Shown: positions 9,408 through 16,120, counted from the first letter of the stretch. The stretch: DNA of 24,211 nucleotides from Clostridia bacterium (GCA_017445115.1 JAFSUU010000062.1:1-24211); one strand, 5' to 3'. Made by a program: numbers and translations. Notes: a model not told the origin generated them from the sequence alone.

Positions 9408-10747
9408 TAGTCGGCAATCCTGTGATCGTCTCATCCGGAGGCGGCACGGTATCAAAGCCGTCCTACCTTATCTCGGACGGCAGCACGGTATCGACGTTTT
9501 ACTTCAACACGGAGCTTTCGCTCTCGCCTTATCTCGCCGCGCTCTCATACCCCGGCACGGACCCGGTCACGGGACTTGACGTCTGCGCTCTCGGGCTCGG
9601 ATATTTCTATGCGGTCGACTTGACGAACGGCGACTACGCTCTCGTATGGAACGACGGAACAAACGTCGTCCCCGTCTATTCGACGACGTCGGTCCCGTCT
9701 TACGGCGTGACTTCGGCGGGCTGGCAGATCGCATCATATTCGCCGTCATCCTCCGTCACTGTAGCGATGTCAGACGTCATGCCCGCTCTGAGGGCGATCA
9801 TGGACATCGTCGTCGCGAAGAGCGCTGTCGCTTTCGGAACGAAAAAAACGGCGCTTTCCGTCTCACAGAACGGCACATACAGCGCGCCGAGCGGGACGCT
9901 TTACAACTCCGTTTCCGTTTCAGTTTCGGGAGGCGGAAGCAAACCGCAGCTGAACGCGCCGTCGGTCACGCTTACCGACAAGTACACTCTGACGGTCACG
10001 AACCCCGCGACGAACGGGAATTTCGTGACGGGATACAAGATCCTCGTCAGCGGAGTTGAAACGTACACGACGCAGAACACGACCTACGATCTGTCGGGGC
10101 TCTCCGTCAACACGGCGCCGGTGAGAGTCAAAGCCGTCGGCAATGATTTTGAAGACAGCGCGGCGAGCAATTCCGTCACGTTCTACAAGTATTTCGACGT
10201 TGAAATGTATGACGACGACGGCACGACTCTCCTCTCGACCGAAAACGTCAGATATGGCTCGATGCCCTCGTACGTTCCGTCAAAATCGGGATGGGGATTC
10301 GTGCGCTGGGAGGATCAGAACGGCAATACGGTGACGTCCGTCACTTCCGCAGATCCGCTCTATGCGGTCTACACGCAGAGCTTCGTCATCGAGGCGGGCA
10401 CGTACGCAGTCAAATCGGGATTGACTGACGAGACTAAAGACATCAACATAGATATTAATTTCACGTGGACGAAAAAGAACCAACCGAGTGTCACCGCTGT
10501 CGGTACTGCTCTTTACAGGTCAAAATACGGTTCCGTGACGACGATCTTCTGCACGAAACAGATGGGCGACTCAAACAGAATGATGCCGTTCGGCTACAAT
10601 TCGACAATGTCCAAAAACATGTGGCTGCCGCAGAACTTTATGTACTATGACAACGGGTGGTACAAGATAGTCGTCGGTACGGACACGAACGTCACGCAGA
10701 CGCAGAAGGAACAGTTCGACTACTTCTTCCGCAAACTGACGACATGA
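9404..10747 (+). CDS. Phage tail fibre/adhesin with Ig-like and InlB-type repeat
   Basis: A 447-residue protein. Residues 1-130 are a unique beta-rich head. Residues about 145-180 (VSQNGTYSAPSGTLYNSVSVSVSGGG) are the NGTY...Y-SV-V-V pattern common in Firmicutes phage fibres. Residues about 185-265 look like an Ig/FN3-type domain. Residues about 268-325 (YDDDGTTLLSTENVRYGSMP, GWGFVRWEDQNGN) match the InlB B-repeat/Listeria-Bacteroides repeat, a beta-grasp-like adhesion module. The C-terminal 110 residues are Trp/Tyr-rich and may be the receptor tip. The start overlaps the upstream gene by ATGA. Role in host binding is inferred. Confidence 0.65.
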
Positions 10748-11013
10748 CCTGGGAGATAATAACCGGATTTACGGTGCTGCTGGGCGCCGTGATATCCATA
10801 ATGAACGTGGTGGTCAAGGTCAACCGCTCGCTGATCTCGCTCGAGGAGACGGTCCGCCAGCTGAGGACTTACATGGAGCGGCAGGGTACGAAGAACGAAC
10901 ACTTCTACAGCGAGCTGAATATATTTGACAAGAGGGTGACTGTCCTCGAGGAGAAATTGATCGTGGACACGTCGCCCCGCGACGGAATTAAACCTGTGAG
11001 AAGGACGGTATGA
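10744..11013 (+). CDS. Membrane-anchored coiled-coil lysis-region protein
   Basis: An 89-residue protein with one N-terminal membrane helix (about 3-22, WEIITGFTVLLGAVISIMNVV) followed by a charged coiled coil (about 24-75). The start at 10744 overlaps the previous stop (ATGA); a longer frame from 10657 would run inside the fibre gene and is not supported. Proteins of this layout (XhlA-like or holin-associated) commonly precede holin and lysin in Gram-positive phages. It likely works with the holin at the membrane. The exact function is unknown. Confidence 0.65.
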   Translation: MTWEIITGFTVLLGAVISIMNVVVKVNRSLISLEETVRQLRTYMERQGTKNEHFYSELNIFDKRVTVLEEKLIVDTSPRDGIKPVRRTV

Positions 11014-11273
11014 AAATGAAAGGAAATGAAAACAAAACGGGCGAGGGCTTAAAAGAGACCTTTCGCCGCGCCGTGAGGACGTTTTTCCAGGCGGCAATAG
11101 GTTATTTTGCGGCGAATGCCGCGCTGGTAAACTTTGACGACGGCACGGCGTTCAAGCGCGTGCTGATAGGGCTCGTTGCGTCCGCCGCGGCGTGCGGTAT
11201 CGCGGCGGTGATGAATCTTCCCGAAAAGAGCCGTCCGTCTCCGGACTCCGTCGCAGAAATCGAAACAGATTGA
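11010..11273 (+). CDS. Phage holin
   Basis: An 87-residue protein with a short basic/charged N-terminus, two membrane helices (about 25-41, RTFFQAAIGYFAANAAL, and about 50-68, VLIGLVASAAACGIAAVMN) and a polar tail. This size and layout fits a two-helix holin, which opens the membrane so that the lysozyme encoded 12 bases downstream reaches the wall. It overlaps the upstream stop (ATGA). Sequence family not firmly recognised; the call rests on topology and position between two lysis genes. Confidence 0.7.
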   Translation: MKMKGNENKTGEGLKETFRRAVRTFFQAAIGYFAANAALVNFDDGTAFKRVLIGLVASAAACGIAAVMNLPEKSRPSPDSVAEIETD

Positions 11274-11285
11274 GGACAGAAAAAT

Positions 11286-12140
11286 ATGGCAGACAGAGTT
11301 TTCGGAATCGACGTATCTCTTTATCAGAAAGGTTTTGACTTTTCGAAGGCGGCTTCCGAAGGAGTGAAGTTCGTCATCGTCAAGGCGAGTGAGGACACTT
11401 TCGTCGACCCGGAGTTCGTGAATAACTACGGAGCGGCAAAGAAGGCGGGACTCGGCGTCGGATGCTACCATTTTCTTCACGGCACGAGTGTTGACGAGGC
11501 GCGGCACGAGGCGAGATTTATGATAGATAACTGTCTTAAAGGCAGGGTGTTCGAGTATCCCGTCTTCGTCGACGTGGAGTACTCGAAGCTGACGTCGCTG
11601 TCAAAGGACGAACTTTCAAGCGTCGTCTCGGCGTTCTGCAACGCGCTCGAAGACGCGGGGTACTGGGCGGGGTTCTACACGAATCTCGACTGGTACCGGA
11701 ATCACCTGAACGGCGAGCGTCTCGCCGCGAGGTATTCGTTCTGGCTCGCTTTCTGGGGAAAGAACGAGGCGACGGACGACTGTCAGATGTGGCAGTTCGG
11801 CGGCTCGGTCAACCTCATCCGCGACAACAAGGTCGCGGGCGTCGTTTGCGACCAGGATTACAGCCTTCGCGACTTTCCGGCGATGATCGCGGCTAAAGGA
11901 CTGAACGGTCTTAAATCGTCGTCGAAGCCCGATACCGACACGGTACTCAAAGTCGGCGACAAGGTCAAGCTCAAACCCGACGCCGTCGTCTACGGTACGG
12001 ATACGAAATTCTTTCCGTGGGTGTACGACGCGACGCTCTACGTCCGCGAGACGTCGGGCAACCGCATCGTCGTCTCCACGCAAAAGACCGGCGCCGTTAC
12101 CGGCGCCGTCGATAAGAAGTATGTGGTGAAGGTGAAATGA
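11286..12140 (+). CDS. Endolysin: GH25 lysozyme with C-terminal SH3-like domain
   Basis: A 284-residue enzyme that cuts the beta-1,4 bond between N-acetylmuramic acid and N-acetylglucosamine in the host wall. The GH25 barrel spans residues about 4-200: GIDVSLYQ with D9, VKFVIVKAS, the catalytic VDVE with D96 and E98, YTNLDWY, MWQFG and the closing CDQD with D189/D191. After a Ser/Lys linker, residues 219-283 (VLKVGDKVKLKPDAVVYG ... TGAVDKKYVVK) form an SH3-like wall-binding module. There is no signal peptide, so release depends on the holin. The GAGG at 11272-11275 serves as ribosome site. It is the last gene of the late operon. Confidence 0.95.
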   Translation: MADRVFGIDVSLYQKGFDFSKAASEGVKFVIVKASEDTFVDPEFVNNYGAAKKAGLGVGCYHFLHGTSVDEARHEARFMIDNCLKGRVFEYPVFVDVEYSKLTSLSKDELSSVVSAFCNALEDAGYWAGFYTNLDWYRNHLNGERLAARYSFWLAFWGKNEATDDCQMWQFGGSVNLIRDNKVAGVVCDQDYSLRDFPAMIAAKGLNGLKSSSKPDTDTVLKVGDKVKLKPDAVVYGTDTKFFPWVYDATLYVRETSGNRIVVSTQKTGAVTGAVDKKYVVKVK

Positions 12141-12147
12141 TATAAAT

Positions 12148-12180
12148 TGGGGAGAACTTTTTTTCAAAAAGTTCTCCCCA
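12148..12180 (+). terminator. Strong hairpin after the endolysin gene
   Basis: A perfect 15-bp stem (TGGGGAGAACTTTTT at 12148-12162 against 12166-12180) with a 3-base loop, starting 7 bases after the lysozyme stop. It probably ends the late transcript in both directions, although the run of T comes only after ACCCC (12187-12190). Related hairpins occur at 14822, 18578 and 19531, so it is also a member of a repeat family. Confidence 0.7.
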
Positions 12181-12210
12181 TACCCCTTTTAAAAACTTCT
12201 AACCTTCTCT

Positions 12211-12338
12211 TGCAAGGCGTCAGCCTTGCATATCGAGCTTTATACATATCTCGCCTTTAGCGAGGATGCATACAGCATATCGAACGTCGCAAAGCGGCGT
12301 ATATCGAATTTCAAAGCTTCTGCTTTGAAATATATCGA
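12211..12338. repeat. Array of four hairpins joined by ATATCGA linkers
   Basis: Four short hairpins follow each other: TGCAAGGC/GCCTTGCA (12211-12230), CTCGC/GCGAG (12250-12264), ACGTCGC/GCGGCGT (12284-12300) and ATTTCAAAGC/GCTTTGAAAT (12308-12331). The same heptamer ATATCGA stands after the first hairpin (12230-12236), on both sides of the third (12277-12283, 12301-12307) and after the fourth (12332-12338). The gap 12141-12505 otherwise holds only the hairpin above and a stretch (about 12399-12435) resembling the AGGATGACA/GGGATC repeat seen at 18827. No gene is seen. Confidence 0.75.
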
Positions 12339-12493
12339 CAAAAGCAATAATCAATAACGGAATGATACCACTGTCGCCAAAACGCTCACCACTTTATCGT
12401 TTCATAACAGGATGACAAGAGAGGGATCGCATCCTTACAGTGGCACCGTTCTGAAAACCCGGTTGATTTATAGACGGCTATATGATAAAATAT

Positions 12494-12508
12494 AGGAGGT
12501 TAAACTTG
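12494..12508 (+). promoter_or_regulatory. Ribosome binding site selecting a TTG start
   Basis: AGGAGG at 12494-12499 lies 6 bases before an in-frame TTG (12506-12508). An ATG 24 bases further up (12482) has no such site in front of it and would place the AGGAGG inside the coding sequence, so TTG is the better start. No convincing promoter could be picked out just upstream. Confidence 0.65.
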
Positions 12509-13033
12509 AGTTTATACGGAGAAAGACAAATCAGGGGAAACAGCACAAAGTGGAAAAACTGGATGTGTATGTTTACCCCTACTACTTGCGTTCCATGTAT
12601 GAAAAAGCACGGATCAATATATCCTTATAATACGCCTTTTGTACCTTTGCATGAACACTGTTATTGCGAGCTTGTTCCAATGAGGTGTATACCTGCGGGA
12701 AAAGCAACAATGGCCAAAGAAGCGGGAGTTGACATATACCTTAAGTATATCGGTGCACTTCCAGCAAACTATATTTCAAAAGAGTTTGCGACAAAACATG
12801 GATGGATACCTGAAAAAGGGAATTTAGCAGACACTTTACCGGGCAAAGTCATTGGCGGATCACTATACAGGAATATTGACGGAAAACTTCCGAAAGATAA
12901 AGCAAGGGTTTGGCACGAGGCTGACTTTGATTATTCATCGGGATATAGAAATGACTCCCGCATCCTTTATTCATCGGACGGGCTGATTTTTGTTACATAC
13001 GATCACTATAAAACTTTTTATGAAATCAAGTAA
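12506..13033 (+). CDS. MuF-like/barnase fusion: guanyl-specific ribonuclease toxin
   Basis: A 175-residue protein (TTG start). Residues about 15-62 hold a CxxC (C28, C31) and an HxHCYC cluster (H49, H51, C52, C54) ending in ELVPM, like the C-terminal end of the phage Mu-F head-morphogenesis domain. Residues about 72-175 align over their full length with barnase of Bacillus: GVDIYLKYIGALPANYISK, KGNLADTLPGK and SGYRNDSRILYSSD. The equivalents of barnase K27, E73, R83, R87 and H102 are all present (K92, E138, R148, R152, H167), so the enzyme should cut RNA. The barstar gene follows 12 bases later. No signal peptide. Base composition is AT-rich compared with the phage genes. MuF-linked toxins of temperate phages are known; here the MuF part is reduced to a stub. 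Confidence 0.9.
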   Translation: MSLYGERQIRGNSTKWKNWMCMFTPTTCVPCMKKHGSIYPYNTPFVPLHEHCYCELVPMRCIPAGKATMAKEAGVDIYLKYIGALPANYISKEFATKHGWIPEKGNLADTLPGKVIGGSLYRNIDGKLPKDKARVWHEADFDYSSGYRNDSRILYSSDGLIFVTYDHYKTFYEIK

Positions 13034-13045
13034 TAGGAGACTATT

Positions 13046-13369
13046 ATGGAACAGACTATTAATACCTTTACGGTAGACTTTATCGGCGCTCAATATTATT
13101 TGGATATACACAAAGCATTGAAAGACGGATTGAAACTTCCGGAATACTATGGTGAAAACCTTGACGCACTATGGGATTGTTTGACGGATATAGTATATAG
13201 GTATGTCGAGATCCGTTTGAAGAATTATCAGGATATTGAAAAAATCAACAAAGAGTATTCAGAAAAGATTTTATACGTTTTTAAAGAAGCAAAGCATTAT
13301 GCTGACGAAACATATTCCGGATCCCGGATCATCGTCGAGCGCGACGGAGTAGAGACTGAGATAGAGTGA
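13046..13369 (+). CDS. Barstar-family ribonuclease inhibitor (immunity protein)
   Basis: A 107-residue protein that binds and blocks the barnase encoded just upstream. The core LPEYYGENLDALWDCLT (residues about 31-47) reads the same as Bacillus barstar and includes the Tyr, Asn, Asp, Trp and Asp residues that plug the barnase active site. ILYVFKEAKHYAD matches the second conserved helix. The C-terminus is about 15 residues longer than Bacillus barstar and ends in an acidic tail. AGGAG at 13035-13039 precedes the ATG by 6 bases. The 12-base gap to the toxin gene indicates one transcript, so inhibitor is made with the toxin. Confidence 0.93.
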   Translation: MEQTINTFTVDFIGAQYYLDIHKALKDGLKLPEYYGENLDALWDCLTDIVYRYVEIRLKNYQDIEKINKEYSEKILYVFKEAKHYADETYSGSRIIVERDGVETEIE

Positions 13370-13386
13370 GCTGTTATGAAAAATAC

Positions 13387-13424
13387 AGCGCCGGGGCGGA
13401 GATTTCCGTCACGGCGCTTTGTTT
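13387..13424 (+). terminator. Terminator after the barstar gene
   Basis: The stem AGCGCCG (13387-13393) pairs with CGGCGCT (13412-13418), with an inner CGGA/TCCG stem, followed by TTTGTTT. It lies 17 bases past the barstar stop and closes the toxin/inhibitor unit. Confidence 0.75.
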
Positions 13425-13445
13425 GAAATAATAAATGTGATGTTT

Positions 13446-13489
13446 AAGACAGGGGACGGTTCTATGTCTTCCCCTGCCTTCTGTCTTAA
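13446..13489 (+). repeat. AAGACA/TGTCTT repeat, copy 1
   Basis: A 25-bp copy (13446-13470) of the form AAGACA-GGGGACGGTTCTA-TGTCTT, followed by a further CTGTCTTAA (13481-13489) that pairs with TTAAGACAG (13444-13452). Four well-kept further copies and one degenerate copy lie within the next 1.5 kb. The minus-strand stop codon of the DUF4279-like gene (13486-13488) lies inside the repeat. Confidence 0.85.
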
Positions 13490-13914
13490 TCGCTACCGGA
13501 AATATACATATCAAATTCAATGTCTGATTCTAAATCTGAAGCGTATTTGACAAAGGGTTTAGGAAGAGAAATTAGAGGTTTATTCTCCAAATCTATCCAT
13601 ACGCACACTCTCGCATTCAAATTATTCTCTTTAACAGTTTTAACTATAACGTCCTTTTTTGGCTTAATTTGATTCATAAAACTGTCAATCGCAGATTCAA
13701 CTTCTTCTGTTTTGATTTTATTTGTCCGATAAATTACACTCGAGACTTGCGCTATTCGTGTGTGCTTATTTTCCCGACCATATTCAATTGTGTCTCCAAT
13801 TGACTCTATTTCAAATGGCTCAAGCCCAATTAATGAGACTATTTTGTTAATATCAACAGAAGGTTCTTTGGTCCACAAAATCAATTCAATAGCGATACCG
13901 TAATCTTTTTTCAT
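13486..13914 (-). CDS. DUF4279-like protein, probable immunity protein
   Basis: A 142-residue, AT-rich gene product with no signal or membrane segment. The pattern fits DUF4279 proteins: an N-terminal strand (IAIELILWTKEPSVDINKIVSLIGLEP), a middle helix (TEEVESAIDSFMNQIKPKKD) and an end of the form PLISLPKPFVKYASDLESDIEFDMYIS. Such small alpha/beta proteins are often found next to toxins, but no partner survives here. Its start overlaps by ATGA the stop of an upstream open frame that looks like the tail of a lost gene, implying coupling to that partner. Family call is moderate; the immunity role is inferred from context. Confidence 0.55.
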   Translation of the reverse strand: MKKDYGIAIELILWTKEPSVDINKIVSLIGLEPFEIESIGDTIEYGRENKHTRIAQVSSVIYRTNKIKTEEVESAIDSFMNQIKPKKDVIVKTVKENNLNARVCVWIDLENKPLISLPKPFVKYASDLESDIEFDMYISGSD

Positions 13915-14002
13915 TTTATAATACGATAGCCGGTCTCAATTCCCATGACAGCCTTTGCTCCTTTCCGAAGAATATAGATTTCGCCTGATATTTTGTCATA
14001 AT
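13911..14002 (-). pseudogene. C-terminal remnant of an upstream gene (possible toxin tail)
   Basis: About 30 codons (YYDKISGEIYILRKG ... TGYRIIK) run into the start of the DUF4279-like gene with an ATGA overlap, the usual junction of coupled genes. On the 5' side the reading frame enters the 25-bp repeat at 14003-14027, beyond which there is no protein-like sequence and only a TTG as possible start (14102). The simplest reading is the tail of a longer gene cut off at the repeat. The toxin identity is inferred from position only. Confidence 0.45.
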
Positions 14003-14027
14003 AAGACAGGGGACGGTTCTGTGTCTT
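14003..14027 (+). repeat. AAGACA/TGTCTT repeat, copy 2
   Basis: Same 25-bp unit as copy 1, with G for A at position 19. It lies in inverted orientation to copy 3, 73 bp away; the two could pair as arms of a stem. The 73 bp between them (14028-14100) hold nothing recognisable. Confidence 0.85.
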
Positions 14028-14098
14028 CTGCTGTTTCCGTACGTGTATAATTATGTAGTTAGGTGAGTAAGTCAGGAATTCTGTGCCTTGATTATTTA

Positions 14099-14659
14099 TC
14101 AAGACATAGAACCGTCCCCTGTCTTATTATTCTGTCTTTTTTCAAATGTTATGTTAAACTCTGACATCAAAGATAAAAACGTTCGCTCTTCAACCGGATA
14201 TATTCCAAATGAAAACTTTATTCTATCTGAATAATTCTCGCTTTTTATCAAATAGAAGTAAATGAATGAAAACGGATGAAAAAAAGCTGAATATTGCATA
14301 ACACCGAATAATTCTAATAATCTTTTGCTGTTATTGCTTTTTGGGGATAATAACACTATCTTTTCCGATGTCTCTACAAGACTACCTCTGCCGCTTTCAT
14401 CACATATTATTTTCGTTTTGAAATCATCCCAAGTATAATGACGCTTAATAAATCCAAACTTGACCATACATCCTGATTTAGACAATTCAAACGTCCTGCA
14501 GGAAGAAATATTGCATAAAAATAAAGCAACTAACGGTATCAAAAATATCAGATAAAATATACTTAACGAACGCCAATCGATCACTACCCCAACCGCTGTA
14601 AAATATACAGCATAAAAAATCAAAAATAACACTTTCATATTTTTTGATGTTATTCTCAT
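14099..14659 (-). CDS. Two-TM membrane protein with PH-like domain, probable immunity protein
   Basis: A 186-residue protein with two membrane helices (about 9-27 and 32-51), then a soluble domain whose strands (RTFELSKSGCMVKFGFIKRHYTWDDFKTKII) resemble PH-like domains of YcxB type. Similar proteins with the -CTV-F-...-Y-W-DFK- motif are common near polymorphic toxins of gut Firmicutes, so an immunity role at the membrane is plausible but inferred. An AAGGAG site precedes the ATG. The last residues KTGDGSMS and the TGA stop are coded by copy 3 of the repeat, so the natural C-terminus was probably replaced when the repeat arrived. Confidence 0.55.
   Translation of the reverse strand: MRITSKNMKVLFLIFYAVYFTAVGVVIDWRSLSIFYLIFLIPLVALFLCNISSCRTFELSKSGCMVKFGFIKRHYTWDDFKTKIICDESGRGSLVETSEKIVLLSPKSNNSKRLLELFGVMQYSAFFHPFSFIYFYLIKSENYSDRIKFSFGIYPVEERTFLSLMSEFNITFEKRQNNKTGDGSMS
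14101..14125 (-). repeat. AAGACA/TGTCTT repeat, copy 3 (inverted)
   Basis: Inverted copy of the 25-bp unit. It forms the 3' end of the membrane protein gene, supplying eight codons and the stop. Confidence 0.85.
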
Positions 14660-14675
14660 TTTTCATTTCTCCTTT

Positions 14676-14756
14676 TTATGGTTCAACTAATACTGGACCT
14701 CCACAGCATCTATTTGAATAATTCCAAACAGATGGTCTTTTAGGTTTGGAAATATT
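14676..14756 (-). pseudogene. Short C-terminal remnant before the membrane immunity gene
   Basis: An open stretch of 26 codons (KPKRPSVWNYSNRCCGGP, then VLVEP and TAA) ends 17 bases before the start of the membrane protein gene. Just upstream the frame runs into repeat copy 4 and meets TAG. The residue mix (Trp, Tyr, Cys-Cys-Gly-Gly-Pro) looks like real protein, so this is probably the tail of a gene whose front was lost at the repeat. Together with the similar remnant before the DUF4279-like gene it suggests lost partners. No family recognised. Confidence 0.35.
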
Positions 14757-14758
14757 GA

Positions 14759-14821
14759 AAGACAGGGGTCGGTTCTATGTCATGGCAAATAAAATTAAGA
14801 CATAGAACCGACACCTGTTTT
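14759..14821. repeat. Inverted pair of AAGACA repeats (copies 4 and 5)
   Basis: Copy 4 (14759-14783) and copy 5 (14797-14821) face each other across 13 bp and would fold into one long stem of about 25 bp with few mismatches. Both share the variant GGTCGG/CCGAC, unlike copies 1-3, showing that the two arms changed together. Confidence 0.8.
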
Positions 14822-14859
14822 ATGCGGGGGGAGCTTTTTTCAAAAAGCTCTCTCCGCAT
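14822..14859. repeat. GGGGAG-type hairpin
   Basis: An almost perfect palindrome (ATGCGGGGGGAGCTTTTTT at 14822-14840 facing 14841-14859), directly abutting repeat copy 5. It belongs to the same family as the hairpins at 12148 and 18578. The gap 14660-15055 holds this, the repeats, the remnant above and a degenerate repeat; no further gene is seen. Confidence 0.7.
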
Positions 14860-14885
14860 CTTATGCCGTAGCTTTATTCTTCGTC

Positions 14886-14910
14886 AAGACATAGAAACGT
14901 GCCTGTATTA
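14886..14910 (-). repeat. Degenerate AAGACA repeat, copy 6
   Basis: Begins AAGACATAGAA as in copies 3 and 5 but has lost the matching second half (CCTGTATTA in place of CCTGTCTT). It marks the right limit of the repeat cluster. Confidence 0.5.
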
Positions 14911-15027
14911 TTTTAGATTATTTTTCGGATAATTCGCCGGGTTAATTCGGTCTATTATCCATAAATTAGTTTACAGTAATTAATCGTGACTGTCAAGACA
15001 TAAAGCATAATATTTGAAAATTTTTAC

Positions 15028-15057
15028 AAAAAAGGAGCCTTTATATAAAGACTCCTT
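15028..15057 (-). terminator. Rho-independent terminator of the exonuclease gene
   Basis: Read on the minus strand, a stem of AAGGAG...CTCCTT (15052-15057 with 15032-15037, plus an inner CTTTA/TAAAG) is followed by six U residues (15033-15028). The stem includes part of the stop codon, so the gene ends inside the hairpin. Confidence 0.85.
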
Positions 15058-16063
15058 AATCCTTCTCATTTGTTTCTTTCTTTTCTTTCTTATCTTCTTT
15101 TTCCTCTTTCTTCTTCCGTCTTCTGCGGCGGGGCTTGCCCGGAGCGCGGACGCGCGCGAGGAATTTTTCTTTTTTCTCGTTGGCATCGGCAAGTCGTTCG
15201 GAGTAGAGCGTCTCAACGTTTTCGTTCCAGCAGTAGACCGTCTTGAAAACGTTGAAGGTCTCGCCCTCCACGTGCACGGTCCGGAACCTTACGAGGAACT
15301 TTCCGTGCTCGGGGCACTCGATGACGGCGATCTTCTTGCCGCTCCTCATCGGGATGATGCGCTCCGCCTCTATCTTTTCACTGCAAACGGGGCAGGGAGT
15401 GAACCTTATCCTCGGGTCTGCGCGGAGCTTCTGCATGTTGACGACACCGCCGATCTTCTCGTAACCCACGATATCCGCGTCTGAGAGCTCGCCGACGGGC
15501 GCCTTGTATTCCGCAATACCGCTTCTCGTGTCGATGTGGCGGGAGATCTCCGCGGTCACCGCGGCGTCGCAGGCGGCGTCGTGGTACTGTACGTTCTCGG
15601 CGTTTATCCCGAGATTTTCGGCGGCATTTTCAAGCGCGATGCAATTTTTGAGTCCCGCGGATTTCATGTATATGTTCTGAAGATTGTAATTCTGCTCGGT
15701 CCACTTCGGCAAGCGCCACGCCTCAATGTTCTCGCGCAGCGTCGGCATATCGGAGTCGCCCCACGTCATCGTCACGAAGTCGTCGGTGCAGAACTCGCGG
15801 AACGCCGCGAGAGCCTCCGGGAAAGAGGGGGCGTCCTCGAGTGTCTCCGGGGTGATGCCGGTCAGACGCTTCACCATCGAGTGGAGCTTTTTGTAGAACT
15901 TCGGTCGCACGTAGGTCTTGAAAACCGCCTCGTACTTGAAGTTTTCGGAGAGACGTACGGCGCCGATCTCAATGATCTCGCCGGTCAGCGAGCGACCGTA
16001 GGAAAGAGGCAGCTCGCGCCCGTATGTCTGATTCCATTCCATGTCGAAAACGACGTATTTCAC
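15056..16063 (-). CDS. 3'-5' exonuclease, DEDDh family, with zinc ribbon and basic tail
   Basis: A 335-residue enzyme expected to remove nucleotides from 3' ends of RNA or DNA with two metal ions. The DEDDh residues are visible: FDMEW with D7 and E9, D103 in WGDSD, and H161/D166 in YHDAACDA. GEIIEIGAVRL and LTGITPETL are typical of the KapD/ERI-1-like branch. Residues about 225-265 (CPVC ... ECPEHGKF) look like a zinc ribbon. The last 30 residues are almost all Lys, Arg and Glu. The start is GTG (16061-16063), fixed by AGGAGG 8 bases upstream. The promoter lies at 16121-16149, divergent from the suf operon. Substrate cannot be told. Confidence 0.88.
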   Translation of the reverse strand: MKYVVFDMEWNQTYGRELPLSYGRSLTGEIIEIGAVRLSENFKYEAVFKTYVRPKFYKKLHSMVKRLTGITPETLEDAPSFPEALAAFREFCTDDFVTMTWGDSDMPTLRENIEAWRLPKWTEQNYNLQNIYMKSAGLKNCIALENAAENLGINAENVQYHDAACDAAVTAEISRHIDTRSGIAEYKAPVGELSDADIVGYEKIGGVVNMQKLRADPRIRFTPCPVCSEKIEAERIIPMRSGKKIAVIECPEHGKFLVRFRTVHVEGETFNVFKTVYCWNENVETLYSERLADANEKKEKFLARVRAPGKPRRRRRKKKEEKEDKKEKKETNEKD

Positions 16064-16120
16064 GGCACGAACCTCCTTTCCGACGTTTTTCGCACATATT
16101 TACTCATTTTACACTACGAT

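Noticed and set aside
12211..12338. CRISPR array
   Set aside because: Only a 7-bp linker is constant, and the intervening segments are palindromes, not spacers; no cas genes are present.
12141..12505. Prophage right attachment site
   Set aside because: No tRNA gene end or direct repeat pair could be identified, and the left end of the prophage is outside the window.
13446..14910. CRISPR made of the 25-bp repeats
   Set aside because: Copies occur in both orientations at irregular distances with genes between them.
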